Below are positions 23,119 through 32,506 of a DNA stretch of 64,000 nt, piece after piece. How positions within the stretch are numbered: the first letter of the stretch is position 1; every line of letters starts with the position of its first letter. Origin of the DNA: Tanytarsus gracilentus (Eukaryota > Arthropoda > Insecta > Diptera > Chironomidae); contig JAXRKN010000020.1 of NCBI GenBank assembly GCA_038502055.1, positions 310,001 to 374,000 of the forward strand. The letters are read 5' to 3'. Below the pieces are notes generated by a model. The model did no database searches and was not told the DNA's origin. It saw nothing but the letters and a program-made list of their open reading frames with translations. A program made the position numbers and the translations under genes.

Positions 23119-23644
23119 TTACTCGTCAGCGACATCCTCAGCGAAGGGAGCGTTCTCACTGTCGAATGGACGGAGGTTTGGGAATTGTGGGTTCCATTGA
23201 TTTCTTGCGGCATCAATTTGTGATTGGAAAGCGCATGATGGTCCAAGTGGATGTGGATTAGCTTGCCACCAGACTGTTCCAGTTGGGCAATCGAATGGCC
23301 CTGATTTAAAAAAAAATGATTAATTTAAATGTTAGAGAATGAATTTTATTCAACTTACATCCCAAGCCTCCCCAGCACATACGGAAGCCAGCAGGATTGG
23401 TTGGATCGTCAACGATCACGGCATTTGCGAGAGTGTCATCAGCTCCGGCGGCTGGGCAACGTGACTCAGCGACTGGAAGTCTCCATGCGCGTGCAGCTGG
23501 ATTGTTTGGTCGGGTTGGGGGTTGTTGCCAGGTTGGTGGTTGAGGCTGTTGACGGCCTGGGAATTGAACTTGAACTCCGGGTCCTTGCACTTGAAGTTGT
23601 GCGGCTGCAACGGCAGCGAAGGCTAAAACGATGAAGGCTTTCAT
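23119..23644 (-). CDS. Peritrophin-A-like chitin-binding secreted protein B
   Basis: Exons 23644-23359 and 23300-23119 encode 155 residues. Nearly identical to gene A in signal peptide, Gln/Pro region and tail, with one fewer PPTWQ repeat and a changed linker (TRPNNPAARAWRLP). The chitin-binding region keeps RCPAAG, CWGGLG and CPTGTVWW. Promoter, exon structure and 3' flank are all duplicated, so it is a recent tandem copy. Conservation of frame and splice sites suggests both copies are used. Confidence 0.85.
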
Positions 23645-23710
23645 TTTCTCTGATGATTGCTTTTCTATCCGCAGACTGAGGACTGTGATTTAATGACTGA
23701 CTTGCATTGT

Positions 23711-23718
23711 CTTTTATA
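23711..23718 (-). promoter_or_regulatory. TATA box of peritrophin-like gene B
   Basis: Minus-strand TATAAAAG is about 70 bp upstream of the ATG at 23644, in a promoter copied from gene A. Confidence 0.6.
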
Positions 23719-24602
23719 CTAAAGTTTCTCTTGTCAAAATGATTCTTGTCAATGGACACAACACGAACAAATTGCCAATTGCATGAGATGATATCGGGGA
23801 AGAGATTTTTTGATGTTTCACTGCCATTCGTTTTAATTTACTTTTAACTTTTCGGAGGTTGTCAATTAAATTTTCTCCGATTGATTGATTGAGCAATTTC
23901 CTGTGTGCAATTATCATGAGTTTAATTGATAATAACAGTGAAGAAAATTTCATCAAAACAAAATGCTGCAATTTTATTTAATTTCGCTGTTCATTTAGCT
24001 AATTAGATTTTTTAAATTTTAAATTAAACTAAAAATTTAAATCTTAAGAGCATAAAAGATAAAAAGAACTTTCTTGTGACTTAATTTTAAGAACGAACCT
24101 AAACAATTTTAGGACAATCATCTGCTAGGAATTTCACACGCTAGACATTGAATTACAGAAAATGTCCTTGAGTTCAGAGATGGGCAATTACAAAATTGGT
24201 ATTTTTGTAATTTTCCATCTCTGTATTTCACTCAATTTAGTTAAGTTAATATTTTTAAATATTTTTTTGGCAAACATTTTATAAAAATCTTTAAACTTTT
24301 CTCTCCAAGTTTTTGTACCAAGTAAAGCTCAAAAAGCTTTTTTCAAATTTTTCAAAGCTTTCAATCTCAACGGAAAACCAAAACGTGTTTCATATTTTTC
24401 AAAAGCTCAATTTAGCTTACGTCAAACTCTTTTTTTATCAAACAAAAATAAATAAACAACAAAATTTATCTTTAAATTTGATGACAACAAAGCGTTCCAA
24501 TTGTTGATAGCAAAGTTCCCATTTCACCGTGTCCAACATCTTTTCGGCATGTCCTCAACCTTATCAAACTATGACAAATATCTTTACAACCCGGTCGTCG
24601 AC
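23719..24602. other. Spacer between divergent peritrophin-like genes B and C
   Basis: About 880 bp without a supported gene. It contains a 49-bp MITE-like remnant at 24175-24223. Confidence 0.5.
24175..24223. mobile_element. Short remnant of the hAT-like MITE family
   Basis: CAGAGATGGGCAATTAC and the inverted end GTAATTTTCCATCTCTG are only about 15 bp apart. This is an internally deleted copy of the family. Confidence 0.6.
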
Positions 24603-24608
24603 TATAAA
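24603..24608 (+). promoter_or_regulatory. TATA box of peritrophin-like gene C
   Basis: TATAAA lies 47 bp before the ATG at 24655. An in-frame ATG further upstream would precede the expected transcription start, which supports the downstream start. Confidence 0.6.
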
Positions 24609-24654
24609 ATTCAAACCCAAACAACGAAAAGTTTACAGTCGACATTTCGCAATC

Positions 24655-25420
24655 ATGAAAGTTTTAGTTTTGCTCTCGCTTCTCGGCCTTGCCGCCGCTC
24701 AAATGAACATTCAAACGCCAATTGAGTGGATTCAACAGCAACTCCAACAGCAACAACAACAGCAGTGGAATCAACCTCAACAAAATCAGCCATGGGACAA
24801 CACTGTTCCAGTCGAGAACAACTGGGACTTCCGTCGTCCAGCGCCACAAGAAAACAACTGGGATTTGCGTCGTCCAGTTGAGCAACCACAACAGCCATGG
24901 GACAACACTGTTCCAGTCGAGAACAACTGGGACTTCCGTCGTCCAGCGCCACAAGAAAACAACTGGGATTTGCGTCGTCCAGTTGAGCAACCACAACAGC
25001 CATGGGACAACACTGTTCCAGTCGAGAACAACTGGGACTTCCGTAGACCCCTTCAGAACCTTCCATGGGCAAACCAACCTATCCGAGTTCCACCTCACCC
25101 AATCGAATCCGAGCCATGGCTTCTTCGTCCTGAAACTCGCTGCCCTCAACCACAAGAGAACTCATACCACTGGGCTTTGATCATTCCACACTTTAGAGAT
25201 CAATCATTGTTGACCCTCTGCATGGGCGGAGTCGGAAGTAATTCTAGATAGTTTCAAATAGTTTTTATAATTTCTAATTTTATTCTCATTCACAGTTCCA
25301 TTCGGATGTCCAGCAGGATTCGTTTTTGTTCAAGCCGAGCAAGCCTGCGTTGGATCTTATCAACGCTTTCCATTCCAACTTGAGGAGCAACAGCAACAAC
25401 CAGCTTTGATTGCTCAATAA
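24655..25420 (+). CDS. Repeat-containing peritrophin-A-like secreted protein C
   Basis: Exons 24655-25237 and 25296-25420 encode 235 residues. Signal peptide MKVLVLLSLLGLAAAQ; a poly-Gln stretch; then about 2.5 copies of a 35-residue unit containing QPWDNTVPVENNWDFRRP and NNWDLRRP, nearly identical at DNA level; then a CBM14-like end with ETRCPQ, LCMGGVG and FGCPAGFVFVQAEQACVGSY. The intron falls at the same place as in genes A and B. The repeat may give an elastic or adhesive character, which is inference. The start at 24655 is chosen because of the signal peptide and the TATA box. Confidence 0.87.
24787..25070 (+). repeat. 105-bp coding tandem repeat
   Basis: Copies begin at 24787, 24892 and 24997, the last partial. 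They are nearly identical at nucleotide level, which suggests recent expansion or homogenisation. Confidence 0.9.
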
Positions 25421-25731
25421 ATCTTCTTGTTGACATCATTTTGAGAATAATTTTTAGGTTATGTGATTTTGTTGATTTTTGAACTGATTAAAATATTTTT
25501 TTGAAGATCATTTTGATTTTGAATTTTTTTTTCGTAAATATTGAAAATTTAAGAGATTGAAGTTGGTCGATCGACGTGAGTCAGTTGATCGACCAACTTC
25601 AACCTCTGGAAATATTTTTAGCTCTATTTAAAATCGACCTAAATTCAACTTTAATTGTCCAATTTTTATCAATTAAATTTTTTTAGTGATCATCAAAAAA
25701 TTTTGCATTTTTTTTCAGTCAGTCTTCAGCA
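25421..25731. other. Spacer with strong hairpin
   Basis: 311 bp between two plus-strand genes. The only structured sequence is the inverted repeat at 25553-25606. Confidence 0.6.
25553..25606. repeat. 54-bp inverted repeat (hairpin)
   Basis: Arms AGATTGAAGTTGGTCGATC and GATCGACCAACTTCAACCTC are nearly perfect complements around an 8-nt loop (GTGAGTCA). It lies between the peritrophin-like gene C and the UGT gene. Role unknown: a terminator-like RNA hairpin, a small-RNA precursor or a mobile-element end are all possible. Confidence 0.6.
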
Positions 25732-27195
25732 ATGAATCGAATAATTTTAACATTTTTAATAAACTTCGGATTTTGTCACTCGGCAAATATTCTCGGAATC
25801 TTTCACGTTCCCTTCTACAGCCATCAAATTCTTCCGCACAAAATATTTCGCGAACTTTCACTTCGTGGCCACAATTTGACAATTTTCACCACCCACAAAA
25901 TGAATCTCGACGGACTTTCGAACATCACTCAACACATTTTCACGGAAAGTGTCGAAATTTACCGAAAATATCCGAACATGATGCAGTACAAGCGTGAAAA
26001 CATGAATGATTTTATTTTCTATGGACTTCATCAGTCGAGAGGACATTACGAAGCGACTAAAAATCAAATTCAACATCGCGAAATTCAAAAATTAATCGAA
26101 AGCGATCAAAAGTTCGATTTAATTCTCATGGAATGTTATTTTTGTCCACTTTTGACTTTATCCGAAATTTTCGACTGTCCAATCGCTTTAATCAGTTCAG
26201 CCGAAGCGTCAGCACCACTTCACAAAATATTCGGTAATGACGTCAGTCCATCGATGTATTCGGAAGCTTTTTTGCCTTATCTCCACAATCATTTGAGTTT
26301 AATCGAGAAAATTCATTCGTGGCTGATTTTCGTCTGGATGGAAAAAGTTTTTAAACATTTCGTTTTTAAGGTCAACGAACATTTGCGATTTAAATATTTG
26401 AAAAGTGAATTTGAGTCGAATTTCAAGCGAGTTTCGTTGCTTTTAGTGAACACAAATCATATTTTCGGTTATGCCCGTGCAATCATGCCGAACACAAAGC
26501 AAATCGGATTCGCTCATGTCGATCCACCAAAACCACTCGATGATGAAGATTTAAAGACTTTCATGGACTCTTCGGATGTTGCGATCGTTTGCTTTGGATC
26601 GACTGCAAAAACTTCCGACATGGGACGCGAAAAAATTGAAATTTTCCTTAAAACTTTCGAAAAATTTCCCGAATTAAATTTTGTGTGGAAATTTGATGAA
26701 AAAATTGAAAATTTGCCGAAAAACGTGAAAATTTTCAAGTGGATAAAACTCGCTGACGCACTCGCGCATAAAAACGTGAAACTTTTCATCTCGCACGCGG
26801 GTTTGAGTTCAGCTTACGAGTCAATCGATCGCGAAGTTCCGATGATTGTTTTTCCACTTTGCTTCGATCACTTTTTAAATGCAAAAATGCTCGAATTTAA
26901 TGAAATCGCGATTGAACTCGATTTAAATTCTTTCACCGAAAACGAACTCAAACTTGCGATTTTTCAAGTGTTGAATGGAAAATTTAAAGAAAATGTGAAA
27001 AACCTGAAGAAAATCGTGAATGACACGCCAAAAAAACCAATTGAAGTCGCGATCGAAAGCATCGAGTTTGCGATAAGAAATCAAAATTTCATGAAAGTCA
27101 AAAGTGACGAACCTTACTCGATAATTTTTGAGGTTTTAAAAGTTTTTGTGGGAATTTTTGTTGTTGTAAAATTAATGAAAATTTTGAGGGTGTAA
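25732..27195 (+). CDS. UDP-glycosyltransferase (UGT), intronless
   Basis: A single 487-codon frame. Signal peptide (MNRIILTFLINFGFCHS); N-terminal substrate domain with the catalytic-type His in HVPFYSHQILPHKIF; C-terminal sugar-nucleotide domain with the UGT signature region FISHAGLSSAYESIDREVPM followed by FPLCFDHFLNAKMLE; and a C-terminal membrane segment (IIFEVLKVFVGIFVVVKLM) with a short tail. UGTs conjugate hydrophobic compounds with UDP-glucose in the ER lumen, for detoxification, pigment or hormone turnover. The signature has SHAG and DREVP in place of the more usual THGG and xxGVP, so it is divergent. Lack of introns could reflect retroposition. Confidence 0.92.
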   Translation: MNRIILTFLINFGFCHSANILGIFHVPFYSHQILPHKIFRELSLRGHNLTIFTTHKMNLDGLSNITQHIFTESVEIYRKYPNMMQYKRENMNDFIFYGLHQSRGHYEATKNQIQHREIQKLIESDQKFDLILMECYFCPLLTLSEIFDCPIALISSAEASAPLHKIFGNDVSPSMYSEAFLPYLHNHLSLIEKIHSWLIFVWMEKVFKHFVFKVNEHLRFKYLKSEFESNFKRVSLLLVNTNHIFGYARAIMPNTKQIGFAHVDPPKPLDDEDLKTFMDSSDVAIVCFGSTAKTSDMGREKIEIFLKTFEKFPELNFVWKFDEKIENLPKNVKIFKWIKLADALAHKNVKLFISHAGLSSAYESIDREVPMIVFPLCFDHFLNAKMLEFNEIAIELDLNSFTENELKLAIFQVLNGKFKENVKNLKKIVNDTPKKPIEVAIESIEFAIRNQNFMKVKSDEPYSIIFEVLKVFVGIFVVVKLMKILRV

Positions 27196-27503
27196 AAAAT
27201 TTGATAAAAAAAATAAAATTGCTTGATTTAATAATTTTTGTTTCAATTTTTTGATTTTTGAATTTTTAAATTTTTCAATATTTTCTAGCGATTTTTTATT
27301 AATTTTTGACTGCAATTTTATGAAAATTCCCAAATAAAAATAATCGTCATTATTTTTATTTACACAAATGACATGAATTTTTTTTCTCATCCTCATTTGT
27401 ATTTTAAGAACATCGCAGCTGTCAATTAATGAATAAAAAGAGAGAAATCTTCAGTCTAATTAAAAATTAGTTATTTTTAAATTTGAGTAGAAATTTTTAT
27501 TTT
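27196..27503. other. Spacer between convergent genes
   Basis: 308 bp between the UGT and the first Cys-rich gene; AT-rich with polyadenylation-like AATAAA. Nothing else seen. Confidence 0.5.
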
Positions 27504-28095
27504 TTAAGCACATCTGCAACTTTTTGAATCCCATTTTTTGGGTTCCTTACAAGCTCTGATTTTTTGACATTCACATTCACAATCGAAAGAATTGAAGAAA
27601 GCTCCAGTTTGACAATTTTGTGGGATGCATTCACATGTACAGTCATTGTTGAGGCTCCAATTGGGAAGACAAGCTTTAAAAAATTGAGAAAATTTTATTA
27701 TTAAAAATATATTTTAATAAAAGAAAATTTTATTTAAAATTTTGAAATTAAAATTAAAAAAATTTACCTTCTGCAAAATCACACTGCGGCTCTGATGAAT
27801 CAATTAAATATTTTTGAATGCCTTTAAAATTGACATTTTGAGCTTGAGCTGGAAAATAAATTAAAAAATCATGTAAAAAATAATTTTTGCTTTAAATTTT
27901 TTTTTACATTTAAGTTAAAAACTTCAATTTCAATTAAAAACATAAAAAAATATTTCGGCGTTTTTCGTCCTTGAATTTAAAATTTGTTAAAAATTCATTT
28001 TTTAATTAATTTAAAATTTAAACTTTTTAGCAGATTTTTTGTTTTATTTTCTTACCAAAAGCAATCAAAAAAACAAAAATTACAAATTTTCCCAT
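27504..28095 (-). CDS. Small Cys-rich secreted protein of the Balbiani-ring-like cluster (1)
   Basis: Exons 28095-28056, 27848-27768 and 27673-27504 encode 96 residues. Signal peptide MGKFVIFVFLIAFAQAQ; a short spacer; then a C-terminal half with CxCxC-type motifs: NNDCTCECIPQNC, SFDCECECQKIRAC and WDSKSCRCA. The pattern, an aromatic/Asp residue then C-x-C-x-C about every 25 residues, is that of BR3-type repeats. This is the smallest of five such genes in the next 8 kb. Introns 1 and 2 are phase 1, as is the signal-peptide intron of the others. Probably secreted, silk- or matrix-related; direct evidence is lacking. Confidence 0.82.
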
Positions 28096-28542
28096 TTCAC
28101 GTCTTTTAAATTTAAAACCTCCAAAAACACTAACGAAAAGTTTTCTAATTTTTTATGCCAAAACTTTTTAATTAATTAACAGCGACATCTTCTAAAAGTG
28201 TGAAAAATTAATTTTGATAATGATCAAAAAATTTCTTGAGTAGAATTTGAATAAAAATGTTTTATCAAAAAATAAAATTTTAGTTTAAAAACTATATCAT
28301 AAAACTTGATTAAACAGCTGGCGAAAAACAATCGATTTGTTATTAGTAAATGTTTTTGTATTTTGTGACCTTTGTCGTGTCGCTAAGTTTTCAGGCCAGG
28401 TAAAAAATTACACAAAAATTTATTTTTATTTAATCTAAATTAATTATTTAAATAAAAAATTTTAGAATTTTTCAAAATTTATATTTTATTCATTTATAAA
28501 ATTACAAATTTTTTTCAAATTTTCGTACAAACATTTTAAAAA
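28096..28542. other. Spacer within the Cys-rich cluster
   Basis: 447 bp of AT-rich sequence between two minus-strand Cys-rich genes. It should contain the promoter of gene 1; no distinct motif is recognised. Confidence 0.5.
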
Positions 28543-29890
28543 TCAATTTTTAATGCACACGGGAAAATCTCCAGTAGTTGAAATACATTTGCATTGGTAT
28601 TTATCCCACTCGTATCCTCTGATGCACATTGCATTTTGAACACAAAATTCCTGACGACAAGAGCAAATGTTGTGATCGAATCCGTACATGCATCTCGAAT
28701 ATTTTGCATTCTCACACAAGCAGGTGCCTGAGGATGGATCATAGTATGTTTCAACGCCATTGATTGGACCGCAAGTGAGTTTCACAAGTGAGACACAGTT
28801 GCAGGTGTATGGATCCCAAACAAAGCCACGCGCACATTTACAGCTAAATTCACATTTGCAGTCGCAAGTCTAGATTTAAAAATTTAAATTATTTAAAAAT
28901 TTCAAACTCTATTTTTTTACCTCGTTGCTCCAAATTTTTCCATCGCAGCATTCTCTCGGTGAGCTGAAGCATGCACAGCTACAACTCTGCTCATCCCAGT
29001 AAGTCAATTTTCTATTGCACAATTTTCTCGCTTCTCGCGCTTCTTTTGGGCAACGACAATCGCAAGATTTTTCAGACCAAACTTGAGGTTCAACGCATTT
29101 CTGACAAGGCTCGCGACATTTACATCTGCATTCGTTGTCATCCCAAAATTTATTATCGGAACAAGTTCCCACTGAGTTGCAAACACACTTGCACTGACTC
29201 TTACTCCATCTTTGATTTTTTGGACATTTTACTGGATTACAAACCCATTTACAGTCGGGATATGGCAGCCATTGATTCGCTGGATAGGGTGGTGGCCAAA
29301 TTGGATCGCAAACTCTCATCACGCAATTACAGTCGAAGTCTCTGGGTTCACCATTTGGACATTCTGGAAGGTTTGGATCACAAACAAATTCACATTTTGG
29401 AGCGCCTAACCAGATTTTATTCTCTGGAAAAGGAAAAGCTGGATCGCAAGCGTATTCGGGTGGACATTGACAAAAGTCATCGAGTGATCTTTGAGATCCA
29501 TCCCAGCATGGTTCATCGATGCATGCGGTGCATTGACATTTCGGAAATCCGAGCCAATTTCCACAGCCGTAAGCTGGATCACAAATAATTTGAATGCATT
29601 GACAAGACTCTTGATCCCAATCTCCGATTTGACTGCAATCGAGTGGTTCGCAAGGTACTTTTGTAACCTCAATCGGTGCACGAGTTACCTCACCGTCTTG
29701 AGCGTTTGTGGAGGCTTTGGATTTTTTTAAAAATTTATTTTAAAAAATTAAAAAAATTAAATTATTTTAAATTTTGAACTTAAAAAATTATTTTAAATTT
29801 TAAAATTATTTAAAATTTAATGAAATTAAAATAAATTTTTAATAACTCACCCAAAACTCCAATAAGTAATAAAACAGCTGAAAATTTCAT
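28543..29890 (-). CDS. Cys-rich secreted protein of the Balbiani-ring-like cluster (2)
   Basis: Exons 29890-29851, 29714-28921 and 28869-28543 encode 386 residues. Signal peptide MKFSAVLLLIGVLA, then more than ten Cys-rich units. The first half has CDP units (CDPAYGCGNWLGFPKCQC, CDPNLPECPNGEPRDFDC, CDPIWPPPYPANQW). The second half has the C-x10-C-x-C-x-C type (WSKSQCKCVC, WDDNECRCKC, WSEKSCDCRC, WDPYTCNC). This repeat class is known from Chironomus BR3 salivary protein and recurs in VEGF-C. Two blocks are nearly identical at DNA level to gene 5 of the cluster. Likely an extracellular, disulfide-linked structural protein. Confidence 0.85.
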
Positions 29891-30452
29891 CTCAAAAATT
29901 AATTTCACTTCCTTCCTAAGGAAGAGTTCAGCAGATACTGATAAAAAATAGTTTTAAACTCGTGTCGCTAATGAAGTAATCAATGTTTGATTGACGTGAG
30001 TCTGTTTCTAAATTTTTTTACAAAAAAACAACTTGATGACTCATGGCCATGCACTAAGCATCATAAAAAAAACTTATAGTGAACTTTTTTATAATTTTAT
30101 AACAATTTAACAAATTTGAAACCTCAATAGACAAATTTTAAGCTATTTTTTAAACATTTGCATTCAAATTTCATTAAAAACATGATTTTTTCTCTTATAA
30201 AAATTTTAAAATTTAATTATACAATTTTTAATTATTTTTGAAATTTTAAAATTTAAAATTTAAAATTATAAAAAGATCGTGCAAAGTTATCAATCCAAAA
30301 AAATGAATTAAATATGTAAATAATTTATCAAAAATTAAAAAAAAATAAAAAAAATTGAATTTTTTAAAATTTCAAAAATTTTCATCAGCAATTAAAAAAT
30401 AAATTTAAGATTTTTTTTAATTTTATTAAAATTTAAATCAATTGAAATAAAT
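29891..30452. other. Spacer within the Cys-rich cluster
   Basis: 562 bp, very AT-rich; contains 3' sequence of gene 3 and the promoter region of gene 2. No other feature supported. Confidence 0.5.
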
Positions 30453-30851
30453 TCAAGTACATTTGCATTTCTTTTTATTCCATCTCTGACCAGGTGGGCA
30501 AGTCTCTTGAACACAAGTCCATTTACAGTCGGGATACCCAAGCCAAGTGTTGTAACCAACAGGTGGCGGCCATGATGGATCACAAACGATCAAAAAGCAT
30601 TGACATAAATCGTAATCCCATGTTCCAAGACAGGGCTCGGTTGGCTCGCATAATTGAGCTGATGAAAGAGCTGAAATGAAATTATTAAAAAAATTTAATG
30701 TCAAATTTTAAATAATCTAAAATTAAAATTGATATTTTTAAAGTTCTATTCATGAAATTAATTTTTTTATTCATTTTTTAAAATCTATACTTTTATTAGA
30801 AATCTCACCAAAAGCTCCACAAATCATCATTAAAAAAGCTGCGAATTTCAT
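30453..30851 (-). CDS. Small Cys-rich secreted protein of the Balbiani-ring-like cluster (3)
   Basis: Exons 30851-30809 and 30670-30453 encode 86 residues. Signal peptide MKFAAFLMMICGAFALSSAQ; then TWDYDLCQCFLIVC, CDPSWPPPVGYNTWLGYPDC and RWNKKKCKCT. It corresponds to a short subset of the units of gene 2, in the same order, with the same phase-1 intron after the signal peptide. It may be a minimal family member or a truncated duplicate that is still intact. Confidence 0.83.
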
Positions 30852-31337
30852 CTTTCACGTCTTGACTCGCAAATAATTGAAAATAAACTAAATAAAACTT
30901 TTTGAAAAAAAAAATTAAGTTGTGTGGAATTCTTCTACAATAAAAGATCGACATGGAGATAAATTTTAATGCTTTGTGTCTTCAAAACAGCTGTCAATTA
31001 AGGTCGAAAACGATAAAAGAAAACAATAAAGCGAGTTGATCTATTTGTGAAGTTGAGAGTGAGTAAAATTTATAAAGAAAAATTTCTTAAATTTTGAAGT
31101 TCTTAAAAAATTTTAACGTTTAAATATTAAATCTTTAAAAAAGTTAATGAAAAATAAATTTTTTTATTGTTTTTCATATAAATTTTTTTTGAAACATTTT
31201 TTATATTTTTATAAGAATTTTCCATAAGAATTTAAACCATTTTTCAATTAAATTTTAAATCTTTTTTAAAACTCAAAGGAAATTCATCACAAAAATGATT
31301 TTTAATTGCTTTAAAAAAAATTTTTCATGTTTATTTT
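30852..31337. other. Spacer within the Cys-rich cluster
   Basis: 486 bp of AT-rich DNA between genes 4 and 3; no gene seen. Confidence 0.5.
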
Positions 31338-32128
31338 TTAAGGATGATCATTTCTTTCACATCTGCATGTGTAATCATCCCAGATTCTTCCATAAAGACA
31401 AGCTCGTGGATATTTACAAACACATCTGCATTCAGAATTGTTCCAGTATTGATTTATTTGACAAGTTTCAGTCACACAAGCGAGAGGACATCTGCAAAAC
31501 TCATCTCTAACTGCACCATAAAGGCAAATTGGAAGATTTGGATCACAAACGTAATCGCAAACTGGATAATTTACCCAAACTTTGTTAGGTGGTGGTGGAT
31601 AGGAAGGATCGCAATCGATAGTCATACATTTACAGCTTGGAGCTTCAATTCTAACTTGACCGGATGGACAAGGATCGCTTACACAGGCAGTGCATTGACA
31701 TGTTGGATAAGCTGATAAAATTGCGCAATTGGGAATTGAAGGGCAAGTTGAAGTTGGTGGTGGAGTTGGTTCGTCTGGATAGCAGCGGCAAAACTCAAAA
31801 TCCCATTCACCAGTACAACTTTGAGGTTTGAAGCAAATTGCGTTGATAGCAGCTGAGAAAAGAATTTTAGAGTTTAAAATTTTAATTTTTTGTTGTCTTT
31901 TTTTTAAGATAATTTCGGCTTAAAAATTAAATTTTTTTTGAAATTGATTAGATAAAATTTAAATAAGATTTTCATTGAAATTAAATTGCATAAAACTAAA
32001 AATTTTAAATAAAATATTAATTTTTTACTTTTTTAAAATAAATTTCTGAAATTTATTTAATTTTTTAAATCTAAATAAAATTTACCAAAACTTCCAAAAG
32101 TCATCAACAGAACAACTAAAATTCTCAT
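31338..32128 (-). CDS. Cys-rich secreted protein of the Balbiani-ring-like cluster (4)
   Basis: Exons 32128-32086 and 31852-31338 encode 185 residues. Signal peptide MRILVVLLMTFGSFAAINA; units include WDFEFCRCYPDEP, YPTCQCTACVSDPC, CDPSYPPPPNKVWVNYPVC, CDPNLPICLYGAVRDEFC, WNNSECRCVC and WDDYTCRCE. The unit order parallels genes 2 and 5 but is shorter and lacks their third exon. The conserved first intron is present. Confidence 0.84.
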
Positions 32129-32506
32129 TCTTGAATTTTATCAAAAACACTTTTTAACTCAACGAAAGCTCAATAAAAACTGAGGATAAAAAATAATTCA
32201 ATTAAAAGCATCGCAAAAAATTAAGAAAATAAAAAAACACAAACAAGTCAAATTTATTTGTTTAATTTCATCTCGGGTGAAAAATAAATTTTTCAACGTC
32301 AAAAACAATTTCTTGAAAAACAATTTTAAAAGTTAAAAAAACAAAAAATTGTTTTTGATATTAAATTAATTTTTTTTAACAAAATTAAATGAGAAAAATA
32401 TTGGAAAGTAATGAAAATTTTAAATTTTACTCGTCTATGATTTTTTAATGATTTTTTTAAATTTTATTGAATTTTTTATTAATATTTTTTTACTACAAAA
32501 ATTTAA
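32129..32506. other. Spacer
   Basis: 378 bp of AT-rich sequence between Cys-rich gene 4 and the envelope-like gene. Nothing recognisable. Confidence 0.5.

Noticed and set aside
24653..25155. Several open frames overlapping the 105-bp repeat in other frames
   Set aside because: A stop-free repeat unit stays open in all copies; only the frame with signal peptide and chitin-binding end has biological support.
28971..29588. 205-codon plus-strand frame opposite the Cys-rich gene
   Set aside because: Shadow of the real minus-strand gene; a matching shadow occurs at 35223-35505 only because the coding DNA is duplicated.
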